A DNA stretch of 64,000 bases, from the NCBI RefSeq assembly GCF_020297365.1, contig NZ_JAIXIG010000015.1, positions 1 through 64,000 of the forward strand, written 5' to 3'. Positions within the stretch are counted from its first letter, which is position 1. Every line of letters begins with the position of its first letter. Shown one piece after another: positions 48,608 through 61,069 of this stretch. A model generated the notes under the pieces. It searched no databases and had not been told where the DNA came from. It worked only from the letters and a program-made list of their open reading frames with translations. A program made the position numbers and the translations under genes. This DNA is from Curtobacterium oceanosedimentum. GTDB taxonomy: Bacteria > Actinomycetota > Actinomycetes > Actinomycetales > Microbacteriaceae.

Positions 48608-50059
48608 TCAGCTGCGGGTCGCGAGCCGGGCGAGCAGGATCGCCTCGGATACGATCGCGCGGTGCAGGACGCCGAGGTGCTGGGACTCGTTCGGGCTGTG
48701 CGCGCGGGTGTCCGGGTCCTCCACACCGGTGACCAGGATCTGGGCCTCCGGGAACTCGGCGGCCAGGTCCGACACGAACGGGATCGAGCCGCCGATGCCC
48801 TGCTCGACCGCCTCGTTGCCCCAGCCCTCGCGCATGGCGGTCCGGGCCTCCTGGACGGCCCAGCCGGCCGTGTCGACGAGGAAGCCGTCACCGCTGTCGG
48901 GCTCGCTGATCTCCAGGCGGGCACCGAACGGCACGTGCTCGCGCAGGTGACGCTCGACGGCCGCGAAGGCCTGCTCGGCGTCCTGCCCGGGCGCGACGCG
49001 CACCGAGACGCGGGCGGACACGGTCGGCAGCAGCGTGTTCGACGCGTTGGCCACGCTCGGCACGTCCATGCCGGTGACCGTGATCGACGGCTGGAACCAC
49101 ATGCGCGAGAGCACGGCACCCGTGCCGATGGGGTGGACCCCGGGCACGAGCGCGGCGTCGGTGGCGAGCTCGTCGTCGGTCCGCTCGGGGACGTCCGCCT
49201 CGTACGACGAGAGACCGTCGACCGCGACCGAGCCGGCGTCGTCGTGCAGCGACGCGAGCAGGCGCACCATCGGGATCATCGCGTCGGGGGCCGCTCCCCC
49301 GAACATCCCGCTGTGGCTCGCGTGCTCGAGGGTCGTCAGGGTGAGCTTGAACGTGACGTTGCCGCGGAGCGAGACGGTGATCGACGGCACCTCGGTCGAC
49401 CAGTTGTCGCTGTCGGCGACGACGATGACGTCCGCCGCCAGGTGCTCCTTCTGCTCGCGCAGGAAGGTGCGGAAGGAACGGGAGCCGAACTCCTCCTCGC
49501 CCTCGACGAACAGGACCACGCCGAGGTCGAGGTCGTCACCGAACTGCGCGTGCACGGCGCGGAGCGCGGCGATGTGCGTCATCACGCCGGCCTTGTCGTC
49601 GGAGGCGCCGCGCCCGTACAGCCGGTCGCCGCGCAGGGTCGGCTCGAACGGCGGCGTCTCCCACAGGGCGTCGTCGCCCTGCGGCTGCACGTCGTGGTGC
49701 GCGTAGAGCATGACGGTCGGCTTGCCGTTCCGTGCCGGACGGACGGCGAGCACCGCCGGCTGGCCGAGCTCCGCCTCGGCGTCCGCCTCGGCGACGTCGG
49801 CGGTCGCGCCGGACACCGCGGACCGCACGATCCGCACGTCGTCCGCCTCGAAGACCCCCGTCGAGCGCGCGAGGTCCGCGACGGCCTCGGCGCTCGCCCG
49901 CACGTGCGCGGGGTCGAACGCCGACCACGACACGGACGGCAGGCGCACCAGCGCGGAGAGGTCGGCGATCGTGGTCGGCAACGCCCCCTGCACCTGTTCG
50001 CGCAGGGCGTCGAGGAGTGCGGGGTCGGTCGCGGTGCTGTGCTGGTCGGTGTCGGTCAT
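48608..50059 (-). CDS. M20-family dipeptidase/peptidase
   Basis: This 483-residue zinc metallopeptidase is of the M20 family (PepV/CNDP-like). Metal-binding motifs include MLYAHHDVQP, YGRGASDDKAG and EGEEEFGS. A dimerisation domain lies between about 220 and 370, then a C-terminal catalytic lobe. It probably cleaves dipeptides in the cytosol. TAGATT (50067-50072) lies 7 nt before the ATG, overlapping the -10 of the divergent DUF3043 gene. Confidence 0.92.
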   Translation of the reverse strand: MTDTDQHSTATDPALLDALREQVQGALPTTIADLSALVRLPSVSWSAFDPAHVRASAEAVADLARSTGVFEADDVRIVRSAVSGATADVAEADAEAELGQPAVLAVRPARNGKPTVMLYAHHDVQPQGDDALWETPPFEPTLRGDRLYGRGASDDKAGVMTHIAALRAVHAQFGDDLDLGVVLFVEGEEEFGSRSFRTFLREQKEHLAADVIVVADSDNWSTEVPSITVSLRGNVTFKLTLTTLEHASHSGMFGGAAPDAMIPMVRLLASLHDDAGSVAVDGLSSYEADVPERTDDELATDAALVPGVHPIGTGAVLSRMWFQPSITVTGMDVPSVANASNTLLPTVSARVSVRVAPGQDAEQAFAAVERHLREHVPFGARLEISEPDSGDGFLVDTAGWAVQEARTAMREGWGNEAVEQGIGGSIPFVSDLAAEFPEAQILVTGVEDPDTRAHSPNESQHLGVLHRAIVSEAILLARLATRS

Positions 50060-50065
50060 GTCCCG

Positions 50066-50072
50066 TAATCTA
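50066..50072. promoter_or_regulatory. Overlapping divergent -10 boxes
   Basis: TAATCT reads on the plus strand (50066-50071) towards the DUF3043 gene, and TAGATT reads on the minus strand (50067-50072) towards the M20 peptidase. The two cannot both be bound by RNA polymerase at once, which predicts mutually exclusive initiation. Confidence 0.4.
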
Positions 50073-50111
50073 GAGGACGATCCAGCACGCAACCGCAGTC
50101 AGGAACGCACC

Positions 50112-50687
50112 GTGGCGAAGGCAGCACCCAAGACCAACACGACCGTCAACCCGTCCGAGGAGGAACTCCTCGAGCAGGGCAAGGGTCGGCCGACGCCGTC
50201 GCGCCGGGAGCGTGAGGCCGCGAACCGTCGTCCCCTCGTCGGTGGCACCCCCGTCGACAAGAAGGCTGCCCGCGCGCGTCTCAACTCCGAGCGCGAGCGC
50301 GCCCGTGTGGGCATGGCGAACGGCGAGGAGCGCTACCTGCCCGCGAAGGACCGTGGCGATCAGCGCCGCTTCGTCCGCAACTGGATCGACGCCCGCTGGA
50401 ACGTCGGCGAGGTCATGATGCCGGTGCTCGTGCTGTTCCTGATCGTCGGGTTCGCCGCGGCGCAGACCGTCGTGGCGTCGTACTCGCTCCTGCTGGTGTG
50501 GGCGTTCGTCGCGCTCTTCATCATCGACTGCGTGGTGCTCTGGCTGTCGCTCCGCCGCAAGCTCACCGCGAAGTTCGGCGAGATGCAGCGCGGTACGTTC
50601 CTCTACATCCTCACGCGGGCGTGGCAGCTGCGGTTCCTGCGCCTGCCGAAGCCCCAGGTCCGGCGCGGCGAGTACCCGGCGCTGTAG
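50112..50687 (+). CDS. DUF3043 membrane protein
   Basis: This 191-residue protein has a charged N-terminus rich in Lys, Glu and Arg (KGRPTPSRREREAANRRPL), a DRGDQRRFVRNWIDARWNVGE segment, two TM helices (about 103-122 and 125-147) and a C-terminal basic tail. The pattern matches the actinobacterial DUF3043 family of unknown function. The GTG at 50112 has AGGAA upstream. It converges on pyrD across a spacer filled by family B and C palindromes. Confidence 0.88.
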   Translation: MAKAAPKTNTTVNPSEEELLEQGKGRPTPSRREREAANRRPLVGGTPVDKKAARARLNSERERARVGMANGEERYLPAKDRGDQRRFVRNWIDARWNVGEVMMPVLVLFLIVGFAAAQTVVASYSLLLVWAFVALFIIDCVVLWLSLRRKLTAKFGEMQRGTFLYILTRAWQLRFLRLPKPQVRRGEYPAL

Positions 50688-50767
50688 TCCCCGGCCTCGA
50701 CGGAGCGCCACTCGACCTCGGTCGGGCGGCGCTCCGTCGTTCCCGCACCCCCACTCCCCCGCTCGTG

Positions 50768-50826
50768 CTTCGTGAGCAGGAATGGTCGGGTGGACGCGGC
50801 GCACCCGACCATTCCTGCTCACGAAG
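50768..50826. repeat. Family B palindrome, copy 2
   Basis: Arms of 24 nt (50768-50791 and 50803-50826) are perfectly complementary around an 11-nt loop that differs from copy 1 at 22566. The conserved arms with variable loops of equal length indicate selection or duplication of the palindrome. A family C hairpin follows after 21 nt. Confidence 0.9.
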
Positions 50827-50847
50827 CGGCCGTGGGCGCGCCCCCAG

Positions 50848-50895
50848 GACGGACGGGAGGCCCGTGGCGGTGTCGCCACGGGCCTCCCGTCCGTC
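50848..50895 (-). terminator. Family C hairpin after pyrD
   Basis: A perfect 22-bp stem with loop GTGT lies 12 nt after the pyrD stop. It shares the GACGGACGGGAGGC arm. Probably a bidirectional terminator for pyrD and the DUF3043 gene. Confidence 0.75.
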
Positions 50896-50907
50896 AGGTG
50901 GTCGCGT

Positions 50908-51984
50908 CTACCGCGCCGCGCGTCGCGCCCGTCGCCGCCGCAGGCGGTTGATGCGCGCGGCCCAGGTCGGCCCCTCGTAGAGGAACGCCGTGTAGCCCTG
51001 CACCAGGGTGGCCCCGGCCTCGATGCGGTCCTGCACGTCCTGCTCCGTGGTGACGCCCCCGGCGGCGATGATGCAGAAGTCCTCCGGGACGGCAGCGCGC
51101 ACGCGGCGCAGGACCTGGAGCGACCGGGCGGCGAGCGGAGCTCCGGACAGGCCGCCGGCGCCCATCGCCTCGACGTCGGCGCTCGGCGTCTGCAACCCGG
51201 ACCGGTCGATCGTCGTGTTGGTCGCGATCACACCAGAGAGCCCGAGCTCGACCGCGAGGCCGGCGATCGCGTCGATCTGCTCGTCGGTCAGGTCCGGCGC
51301 GATCTTGACCAGCACGGGCGTCCGGCCGGCGGCGCCGCGGACGGCGGACAGCAGGGGCCGCAGCTGGTCGAGTTCCTGCAGGCCGCGCAGCCCGGGCGTG
51401 TTCGGGGAGCTCACGTTGACGGCCAGGTAGTCGGCGAACGTCGCGAGGCGTCGGGTGGACTCGAGGTAGTCGTCGATGGCGTCCTCGACCGCGACGACGC
51501 GGCTCTTGCCGATGTTCACGCCGATGACGGGCCGACCGGGGTTGCGGCGGGCACGCTCGAGGCGACGTGCGGCCGCTGCGGCGCCGTGGTTGTTGAAGCC
51601 CATCCGGTTGATCAGGGCGCGGTCGCCGATGAGCCGGAACAGCCGCGGACGCTCGTTGCCCGGCTGCGGCTTGGCGGTGATCGTGCCGACCTCGACGTGG
51701 CCGAACCCGAGCAGGCCGAGCCCGGCGATGCCGCGGGCGTCCTTGTCGAAGCCGGCGGCCAGGCCGAAGCGCGAGGGGAAGTGGATCCCCATCGTCGTGA
51801 CGCCGTCGGCGGCAGCCGGGCGGCAGTACCGCTCGACGATGCCGGCCAGGAACGGCACGCGCGGCAACGTGGCGATCACGGCGAACGCCAGGTGGTGCGC
51901 CCGCTCGGGGTCCATGTTCGCGAAGACCGACCGGAAGACGACCGCGTAGCCGCCGCGGACCGCCCGTTCGCCGAGGTCGCTCAC
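50908..51984 (-). CDS. pyrD: Dihydroorotate dehydrogenase (quinone), class 2
   Basis: PyrD oxidises dihydroorotate to orotate in pyrimidine synthesis and passes electrons to membrane quinone. The 358-residue protein has the class 2 N-terminal helical extension, then the FMN barrel with [48 protein letters not shown] and IIAAGGV. The GTG overlaps the nrdR stop (GTGA). The C-terminus is Arg-rich. Confidence 0.96.
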   Translation of the reverse strand: MSDLGERAVRGGYAVVFRSVFANMDPERAHHLAFAVIATLPRVPFLAGIVERYCRPAAADGVTTMGIHFPSRFGLAAGFDKDARGIAGLGLLGFGHVEVGTITAKPQPGNERPRLFRLIGDRALINRMGFNNHGAAAAARRLERARRNPGRPVIGVNIGKSRVVAVEDAIDDYLESTRRLATFADYLAVNVSSPNTPGLRGLQELDQLRPLLSAVRGAAGRTPVLVKIAPDLTDEQIDAIAGLAVELGLSGVIATNTTIDRSGLQTPSADVEAMGAGGLSGAPLAARSLQVLRRVRAAVPEDFCIIAAGGVTTEQDVQDRIEAGATLVQGYTAFLYEGPTWAARINRLRRRRARRAAR

Positions 51985-52451
51985 GCGCTCGTCCCGGCCG
52001 ACGCGTGGTGGTCACGACGGAGCTGGCCGATGGCGTCCTCGAAGTCCTCGAGCGAGTCGAAGGCCTGGTACACGCTCGCGAACCGCAGGTAGGCGACCTC
52101 GTCGAGCTCGCGGAGCGGCGGCAGGATCGCCAGGCCGATGTCGTTCGCGTCGATCTGGCTCGACCCCGACGACCGCACGGTCTCCTCGACGCGCTGCGCG
52201 AGCACGGCGAGGTCTCCGTCGGTGACCGGGCGCCCCTGGCACGCCTTGCGCACGCCCGAGACGATCTTGTCGCGGCTGAAAGGCTCGGTGACGCCGTTGC
52301 GCTTCACGACGTTGAGCGAAGCGGTCTCGGTGGTCGAGAACCGCCGCCCGCAGTTGGGGCACTGGCGGCGACGACGGATGGAGGTTCCGTCGTCGCTCGT
52401 CCGTGAGTCGACGACGCGGGAGTCCGGGTGGCGGCAGAAGGGGCAGAACAT
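51981..52451 (-). CDS. nrdR: Transcriptional repressor NrdR
   Basis: NrdR represses ribonucleotide reductase genes in response to dATP/ATP. The 156-residue protein has an N-terminal zinc ribbon with [15 protein letters not shown] and CPNCGRRF (near 3-39) and an ATP-cone domain (about 49-139). Its target nrd genes are not in the window. It lies between hisD and pyrD and its stop overlaps pyrD, so it is co-transcribed with them. Confidence 0.95.
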   Translation of the reverse strand: MFCPFCRHPDSRVVDSRTSDDGTSIRRRRQCPNCGRRFSTTETASLNVVKRNGVTEPFSRDKIVSGVRKACQGRPVTDGDLAVLAQRVEETVRSSGSSQIDANDIGLAILPPLRELDEVAYLRFASVYQAFDSLEDFEDAIGQLRRDHHASAGTSA

Positions 52452-52464
52452 GTCGTTCCCCAGG

Positions 52465-53772
52465 CTAGCGGTTCGTCCGCTCCGTCACGGCGGCCCCGTG
52501 CGCGGGGAGCTGTTCCTCGGTGGACAGCGCCACGATGTGGTCGGCGACCTGCGCGAGCGCGTCCGACGTGTAGCGGATGACCTGCTGCGGGCGCAGGAAC
52601 GTCGACGCCGACAGCCCGGAGCCGAACCGAGCCTGTCCACCGGTCGGCAGCACGTGGTTCGACCCCGCCAGGTAGTCCCCCAGGCTCACCGGCGTGCTCG
52701 GTCCGACGAAGACCGCACCGGCCGAGTCGATGTCCGCGAGGACCGCGTCGTCGTCGGCCGTCTGGATCTCCAGGTGCTCCGGCCCGTAGGCGTTGCTCAC
52801 GGTCGCGGCGTCGGCCAGCGAGTCCACCAGGACCACGGCGGACTGCGGTCCGTCCAGGGCGGTCTGGAGGCGCGCGGCCGTCCCGAGCACCGCCGTGCGT
52901 TCCGGGATGGCGGCCTCCACCGCATCGGCGAACGCCGGTGACGTCGTCACCAGCACGCTGCCCGCCTGCTCGTCGTGCTCGGCCTGGCTGATGAGGTCGG
53001 CGGCGACGAACCCGGCGTCGGCCGTGTCGTCCGCGATCACGAGGATCTCGGTCGCCCCGGCTTCGGAGTCGATCCCGACGACGCCGCGCACCAGACGCTT
53101 CGCCGCGGCGACGTAGTTGTTGCCCGGACCGGTGATGAGGTCGACCGGCTCGAGGTCGATCTCGGCGACGCCGTACGCCAGGGCGCCGACGGCTCCGGCG
53201 CCGCCCATCGCGTAGACCTCGTCGATGCCGAGCAGCCCGGCCGCCGCGAGGATCGTCGGGTGCACCGCGCCACCGTGGTCGCGCTGCGGCGGGGACACGA
53301 GGGCGATCGACCGCACCCCGGCTGCCTGGGCCGGGACGACGTTCATCACGACGCTCGACGGGTAGACGGCCTTGCCACCGGGGACGTAGAGCCCGACGCG
53401 GCGCATCGGCTGCCAGCGCTGGTGCACCTCGGCGCCGTCGGCCAGGGTGGTCACGGACCCGGCGGGGATCTGCGCGGCACTCGCGGCCCGCACGCGGCGG
53501 ATCGCCTCGTCGAGGGCTGCGCGGAGCTCGGGGGTGAGCCCGGCGACCGCGGCGGCGATCTCGGCAGCCGGCACCCGGACGTTCGCGGGGGCTCCCCCGT
53601 CGAACCGCTCGGCCTGGTCGTGCAGGGCCGCGGCGCCACGGTGTCGGACGTCCTCGACGAGCTCGCGCGCGGCGTCGACCGCGTGCGACACGTCACCCAC
53701 GGCACGGGGCATGAGTCGGAGGAGTTCGGCACGGGCGGGGAGGCCGCCGCGGAGGTCGATTCGCTGCATCAT
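52465..53772 (-). CDS. hisD: Histidinol dehydrogenase
   Basis: HisD catalyses the last two steps of histidine synthesis, histidinol to histidine. The 435-residue protein has [35 protein letters not shown] and [18 protein letters not shown], and Zn-binding residues in the SAGAVFVG to LPTGGQARF region. The tandem ATG codons at 53772 and 53769 are preceded by TAGGCT 8 nt upstream of the first, suggesting leaderless expression. The rest of the his operon is not nearby. Confidence 0.95.
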   Translation of the reverse strand: MMQRIDLRGGLPARAELLRLMPRAVGDVSHAVDAARELVEDVRHRGAAALHDQAERFDGGAPANVRVPAAEIAAAVAGLTPELRAALDEAIRRVRAASAAQIPAGSVTTLADGAEVHQRWQPMRRVGLYVPGGKAVYPSSVVMNVVPAQAAGVRSIALVSPPQRDHGGAVHPTILAAAGLLGIDEVYAMGGAGAVGALAYGVAEIDLEPVDLITGPGNNYVAAAKRLVRGVVGIDSEAGATEILVIADDTADAGFVAADLISQAEHDEQAGSVLVTTSPAFADAVEAAIPERTAVLGTAARLQTALDGPQSAVVLVDSLADAATVSNAYGPEHLEIQTADDDAVLADIDSAGAVFVGPSTPVSLGDYLAGSNHVLPTGGQARFGSGLSASTFLRPQQVIRYTSDALAQVADHIVALSTEEQLPAHGAAVTERTNR

Positions 53773-53826
53773 CGGAGCCAAGCCTACCGAGGGTGACTCC
53801 GGCGGGCGGGACCGGCCGGTCCACTC

Positions 53827-53908
53827 GTGGAAGACGCAACCGCCTGTGGAGGACGCAGCCGCCTGTGCAGGGCGAGCCGCGGCGGGACCCGCACCGCGCC
53901 TCCCGGCC
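53827..53908. repeat. 19-bp tandem repeat and half of a family C element
   Basis: Bases 53827-53845 and 53846-53864 are 19-bp near-direct repeats (two mismatches). Bases 53886-53908 are identical to 1028-1050, the right half of the family C hairpin after leuA, but the left half is missing. This fills the 142-bp spacer between the DUF2200 and hisD genes. Confidence 0.7.
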
Positions 53909-53914
53909 GACCCG

Positions 53915-54265
53915 TCACACGCTTCGCAGGATCTTCGCCATCGGTCGGCCTCTGGCGACCTCGTCGACGAGCTTGTCGAGGTACCGGATCCTGCGCATGA
54001 GCGGGTCGTCGAGTTCCTCGATCCGGACACCGCAGATCACCCCGGTGATGAGCGAAGCGTCCGGGTTGACGTGCGCGGCGGCGAAGAAATCCGCGAAGGT
54101 CGTCCGGTCGGCGAGGTGTCGCGCGAGCGCCGTCTCGTCGAAGCCGGTCAGCCACGCGATGACCGTGTCGAGCTCAGCCTTCGTGTGCCCCTTGCGCTCC
54201 ACCTTCGCGAGGTAGTGCACGTAGACGTCCGCGACGGGCGTGTCGAAGATGCGGTGTCCGGCCAT
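53915..54265 (-). CDS. DUF2200-family protein
   Basis: This 116-residue protein matches DUF2200: HRIFDTPVADVYVHYLAKVERKG-type start, a TVIAWLTGFDE segment and a GVICGVRIEELDDPLMRRIRYLDKLVDE region. Members are small cytosolic proteins of unknown function. It starts 9 nt after the dnaE stop and is likely co-transcribed with it. Confidence 0.85.
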   Translation of the reverse strand: MAGHRIFDTPVADVYVHYLAKVERKGHTKAELDTVIAWLTGFDETALARHLADRTTFADFFAAAHVNPDASLITGVICGVRIEELDDPLMRRIRYLDKLVDEVARGRPMAKILRSV

Positions 54266-54274
54266 GGTGGTCCT

Positions 54275-57805
<3,531 letters not shown>

Positions 57806-57841
57806 GGAACCTCCGGTTCGTACGGTCTGCGGGGTGGGAAC

Positions 57842-57847
57842 AGCCTA
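57842..57847 (-). promoter_or_regulatory. Putative dnaE promoter -10 box
   Basis: TAGGCT on the minus strand would start transcription about 30 nt before the GTG, leaving room for the GGAGG site. The -35 is unclear. Confidence 0.4.
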
Positions 57848-58232
57848 CCCGCGACCACCCACTTCACGGAGCGCGGCGGCGTGTGTGCGGGCCGCCGACG
57901 TGAGGCCGTCGGGCGCGCCGCGGCCGGGTCCGACGCCGAGGTAGCACGACACGCCGCACACCCGCGCCCGGTGCGAGCGCACGTGCGACTTCAGCGGAGC
58001 ACGCGCCCGACGGGAGGCACGGGCCGGCCCCGCCACGCGCCTCCAGGCCGGCATCGGCGCGCGCCGCGCGCGGGGCGCGACGCCGAGCGGCCACGACACG
58101 ACGCAAGCCGCCCGCCGAGGTGGCAGGACACGTCGCGCGGCAGCGCCGAGCGCGACAGAACGCGCCGCCTCAACGACTACAGCCGGGGGCGCCGAACGCC
58201 GTACCCCGGCCGAACGCCGAGCACCCGCCGCG
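57848..58232. other. Non-coding region between dnaE and rluD with degenerate repeats
   Basis: No convincing gene. Three degenerate copies of a CGCCGAG-rich motif ending in GACACG and CGC lie around 57919, 58080 and 58113. An imperfect family C-like hairpin (GACGGGAGGC to GCGCCTCC) spans about 58009-58052. Short frames here are Arg/Pro/Ala-rich artefacts. Confidence 0.5.
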
Positions 58233-59162
58233 TCAGGCCGACGCGCCCCGGATCCGCTCGAGCGCCCGCTGCAGGTCGTCGGGGTAGGACGCCTCGAACG
58301 ACACCCACTCCCCCGTCCGCGGGTGTGCGAACCCCAGCCGGACGGCGTCCAGCCACTGCCGCGTCAACCCGAGCTCCTCCGCCAGCACCGGATCGGCCCC
58401 GTACATGGTGTCCCCGACGAGCGGGTGCCGGGTCGCCGCCATGTGCACCCGGATCTGATGGGTGCGACCGGTCTCCAGGTGCACCTCGAGCAGGGTCGCG
58501 GCACGGAAGGCTTCGAGGGTCTCGTAGTGCGTGACGCTCGGCTTGCCGTCCGCGGTGACCGCGAACTTCCAGTCGCTCGACGGGTGGCGGCCGATCGGAG
58601 CGTCGACGGTGCCGGAGGTCGGGTCCGGATGACCCTGCGCGAGTGCGTGGTAGACCTTCTCGACCGTGCGCTCCTTGAACGCGCGCTTCAGGTGCGTGTA
58701 CGCCAGCTCGGTCTTCGCCACGACCATCAGGCCGGAGGTCCCGACGTCCAGCCGGTGCACGATCCCGGCGCGCTCGGCGGCCCCGGACGTCGCGATGGTG
58801 AAGCCAGCGGCGGCCAGGCCTCCGGGCACGGTCGGGCCGTCCCAGCCCGGCGACGGGTGCGCGGCGACCCCGACGGGCTTGTCGACGACGACGATGTCCT
58901 CGTCGTCGTGGACGATCGTCATGCCCGGCACGGCTGCGGGCACGATGCGCGGCGGCTCCTTCGGGCTCCACTCGACCTCGAGCCACGAGTCGGCGTGCAG
59001 ACGGTCCGACTTGTCGACGGGCACACCGTCGACGCGGACACCGCCGGCGGCGACGACGTCGGCCGCGAAGGACCGACTGAACCCGAGCAGCTTCGCGATG
59101 GCGGCGTCGACACGCTCACCGGCGAGCCCGTCGGGGACGGGCAGGGCACGCGACTCGGTCAC
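58233..59162 (-). CDS. RluD-like 23S rRNA pseudouridine synthase
   Basis: This 309-residue pseudouridine synthase has an N-terminal S4 RNA-binding domain (about 15-70) and the RluA-family catalytic domain with [18 protein letters not shown], where the Asp is catalytic, and [12 protein letters not shown]. It lies after lspA, as in many bacteria. The GTG at 59162 overlaps the lspA stop (GTGA). The exact target uridine is not inferable from sequence alone. Confidence 0.92.
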   Translation of the reverse strand: MTESRALPVPDGLAGERVDAAIAKLLGFSRSFAADVVAAGGVRVDGVPVDKSDRLHADSWLEVEWSPKEPPRIVPAAVPGMTIVHDDEDIVVVDKPVGVAAHPSPGWDGPTVPGGLAAAGFTIATSGAAERAGIVHRLDVGTSGLMVVAKTELAYTHLKRAFKERTVEKVYHALAQGHPDPTSGTVDAPIGRHPSSDWKFAVTADGKPSVTHYETLEAFRAATLLEVHLETGRTHQIRVHMAATRHPLVGDTMYGADPVLAEELGLTRQWLDAVRLGFAHPRTGEWVSFEASYPDDLQRALERIRGASA

Positions 59163-59827
59163 GTGGCGTCGTGTCCCAGCGTGTCGCGCCGGTCGCGGTC
59201 GTCCGGACGGGAGGCGCGGTGCGGCTCGGCGACGTCGGCCTGCTCGGCGGAGAGCGCGGCCCCGCCGTCCAGCGGCGCCGCCGCGTCGGCCTCGGCCTGC
59301 CGCTTGGCCGACAGGGTGCGGGTGCCGTCGAGGTTCACGCCGAGGATCACCAGCAGCACGAAGACGACCATGCTGATGCAGATGAACGAGTCCGCGATGT
59401 TGTAGATCGCCGGCATCATCCACGGCGTCGAGATGAAGTCGACGACGTGCCCGCGGGCGAAGCCGGGTTCGCGGAAGAGCCGGTCGATCAGGTTGCCGAG
59501 CGCACCGCCGAGCAGCATGCCCAGCACGATCGCCCACCACATCGAGCGGATGCGGCGCGAGTAGACGATGATCGCGACGACGACGGCGGCGGAGATGACC
59601 GAGAAGACCCAGGTCATGTTCACCGCGAACGAGAACGCCGCTCCGGGGTTCCGCACGTACAGGAACTGCAGCGCGCTGCCGAGCACCGGGACGGGCTCAC
59701 CGTAGGGCAGGTTCGCGACGACCAGCGCCTTGGCGACCTGGTCGAGTCCCACCACCACGACAGCGGCGAAGGCCAGTGCCGCGAGCGCGCGGACACTGAC
59801 CTTCGCTGGTGATGCTGGTCGCGACAA
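59159..59827 (-). CDS. lspA: Lipoprotein signal peptidase II
   Basis: LspA removes signal peptides from prolipoproteins such as CtaC and ProX. The 222-residue protein has four TM helices and the catalytic aspartates in LGNLIDRLF and YNIADSFI. The start is a TTG at 59827, 2 nt after the divIVA stop, with no clear ribosome-binding site, so reinitiation is likely. The C-terminal 50 residues are a charged tail; part ([10 protein letters not shown]) is encoded by half of a family C repeat (59205-59224). Confidence 0.9.
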   Translation of the reverse strand: MSRPASPAKVSVRALAALAFAAVVVVGLDQVAKALVVANLPYGEPVPVLGSALQFLYVRNPGAAFSFAVNMTWVFSVISAAVVVAIIVYSRRIRSMWWAIVLGMLLGGALGNLIDRLFREPGFARGHVVDFISTPWMMPAIYNIADSFICISMVVFVLLVILGVNLDGTRTLSAKRQAEADAAAPLDGGAALSAEQADVAEPHRASRPDDRDRRDTLGHDAT

Positions 59828-59829
59828 CG

Positions 59830-60516
59830 TCAGTTGCCGAAGCCCTGCGCCGAAGCCGGCGCCGGGGTGAGACCGGACTGCTCGCCCGAGGAGTCGAGCT
59901 CGGAGAGCTGCCCCTGGATGTAGCTCTTGAGCTGCGCACGGTAGTCGCGCTCGAAGGTGCGGAGCTCGTCGATCTTGCCCTCGAGCTGGCGCTGCTCCTG
60001 CTCGAGCACCGCGACACGCTGACGGTTGGTGTTCTCGGTGTCGGCGATGATCTGGCGCTGCTTCGCCTCGGCCTCGGAGACCAGGCGGGCGGCCTGCGCG
60101 GTGCCCTCGGCGATGAGCGCGTCGCGCTTCTCGATGCCCTCGCGCACGTGCTCCTCGTGGAGACGACGGGCCAGGGTGAGGAGGTTCGTGGTGCCCTCGG
60201 TGTCCTCGTCGGCCGGGACCGTGGTCGCCGGTGCGGCGGCCGCGACCGGAGCGGGCTCCGGAGCTGCCTCGACGGGGGCCGGGGTGGGCTCCGGCTCGGG
60301 CTCGGCCGCGGGGGCCGGCTGCTCGGCCTGCGCCGGCTGCGGGGCCGTCTCGACCGCCTGCAGGCGCTGGCGGAGCTCGTCGTTCTCCGCGGTCAGGCGA
60401 CGGAGCTCGACGACGACCTCGTCGAGGAAGTCATCGACCTCGTCCTGGTCGTAGCCCTCGCGGAACTTCGTCGGCTGGAACCGCTTGTTGACTACGTCTT
60501 CCGGCGTCAAAGCCAT
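59830..60516 (-). CDS. wag31: DivIVA/Wag31 polar growth protein
   Basis: DivIVA marks cell poles and directs peptidoglycan synthesis in actinobacteria. The 228-residue protein has the conserved membrane-binding N-terminus MALTPEDVVNKRFQPTKFRE, a Pro/Ala/Glu linker (about 55-105) and a long coiled coil (about 110-205). I chose the ATG at 60516 because GAGGTG lies 6 nt upstream; a GTG three codons earlier is also possible. It lies between yggT and lspA. Confidence 0.95.
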   Translation of the reverse strand: MALTPEDVVNKRFQPTKFREGYDQDEVDDFLDEVVVELRRLTAENDELRQRLQAVETAPQPAQAEQPAPAAEPEPEPTPAPVEAAPEPAPVAAAAPATTVPADEDTEGTTNLLTLARRLHEEHVREGIEKRDALIAEGTAQAARLVSEAEAKQRQIIADTENTNRQRVAVLEQEQRQLEGKIDELRTFERDYRAQLKSYIQGQLSELDSSGEQSGLTPAPASAQGFGN

Positions 60517-60686
60517 TGCCGTCACCTCAATAGAACTGCTGAACGTGTGGAACCGCGTGCGGTGCGACCGAATGTACCAGTCGTGCCGTGCGGTGCGGAT
60601 GCATCACCGGGGCGAGCATCGATCCCGACCACCGTACACCGACGATGGGGCGGAACCGTGACCATGCCGCTGGCGTGGCGCGTGTC

Positions 60687-60702
60687 GCGGACCGAAGTCC
60701 GC
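60687..60702 (-). terminator. UUCG-tetraloop hairpin at the yggT stop
   Basis: The minus-strand RNA reads GCGGAC UUCG GUCCGC, the classic extra-stable C(UUCG)G tetraloop, directly abutting the yggT stop codon. It may terminate or attenuate transcription, or mark a processing site, before divIVA. Confidence 0.5.
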
Positions 60703-60999
60703 TCAGACCCGGCCCGCGATCGACGCGACGACGACACGGGCGATGATGACGACGAGCATCACGATCGTCCAGCCGAAGTCGAGTGCGACGGGCCCCAGGC
60801 GGAGCGGCGGGAGGACCCGTCGGACCGCGCGGATGGGCGGGTCGGTGATCGTGTAGACGAACTCCGAGACCACGAGCAGCCCACCACGCGGCCGCCAGGC
60901 CCGGTTGACGCTCTGCACGAGGTCCAGGGCGAACCGGCCCCACATCACGAAGAAGTAGAGCAGGAGAGCAAGGGAGACGATCCCTAGGATCAAGGACAC
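60703..60999 (-). CDS. YggT-family membrane protein
   Basis: This 98-residue protein has two TM segments (about 5-25 and 73-95) and the family motif FVYTITDPPIRAVRRVLPPL. YggT proteins lie in division clusters next to sepF and divIVA; the function is unsettled. The GTG start is at 60999. It is 70 nt after sepF. Confidence 0.9.
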   Translation of the reverse strand: MSLILGIVSLALLLYFFVMWGRFALDLVQSVNRAWRPRGGLLVVSEFVYTITDPPIRAVRRVLPPLRLGPVALDFGWTIVMLVVIIARVVVASIAGRV

Positions 61000-61069
61000 G
61001 ATGGGGCTCGCTCGTCTCGGTCGAGGGCCGTCGGGCGACGACCTTCAGGGGCGGGTGGGCCGGGAAGGC

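Noticed and set aside
57848-58232. Small genes between dnaE and rluD
   Set aside because: Frames of 60-84 codons are Arg/Pro/Ala-rich on both strands, lack ribosome-binding sites and cross repeats.
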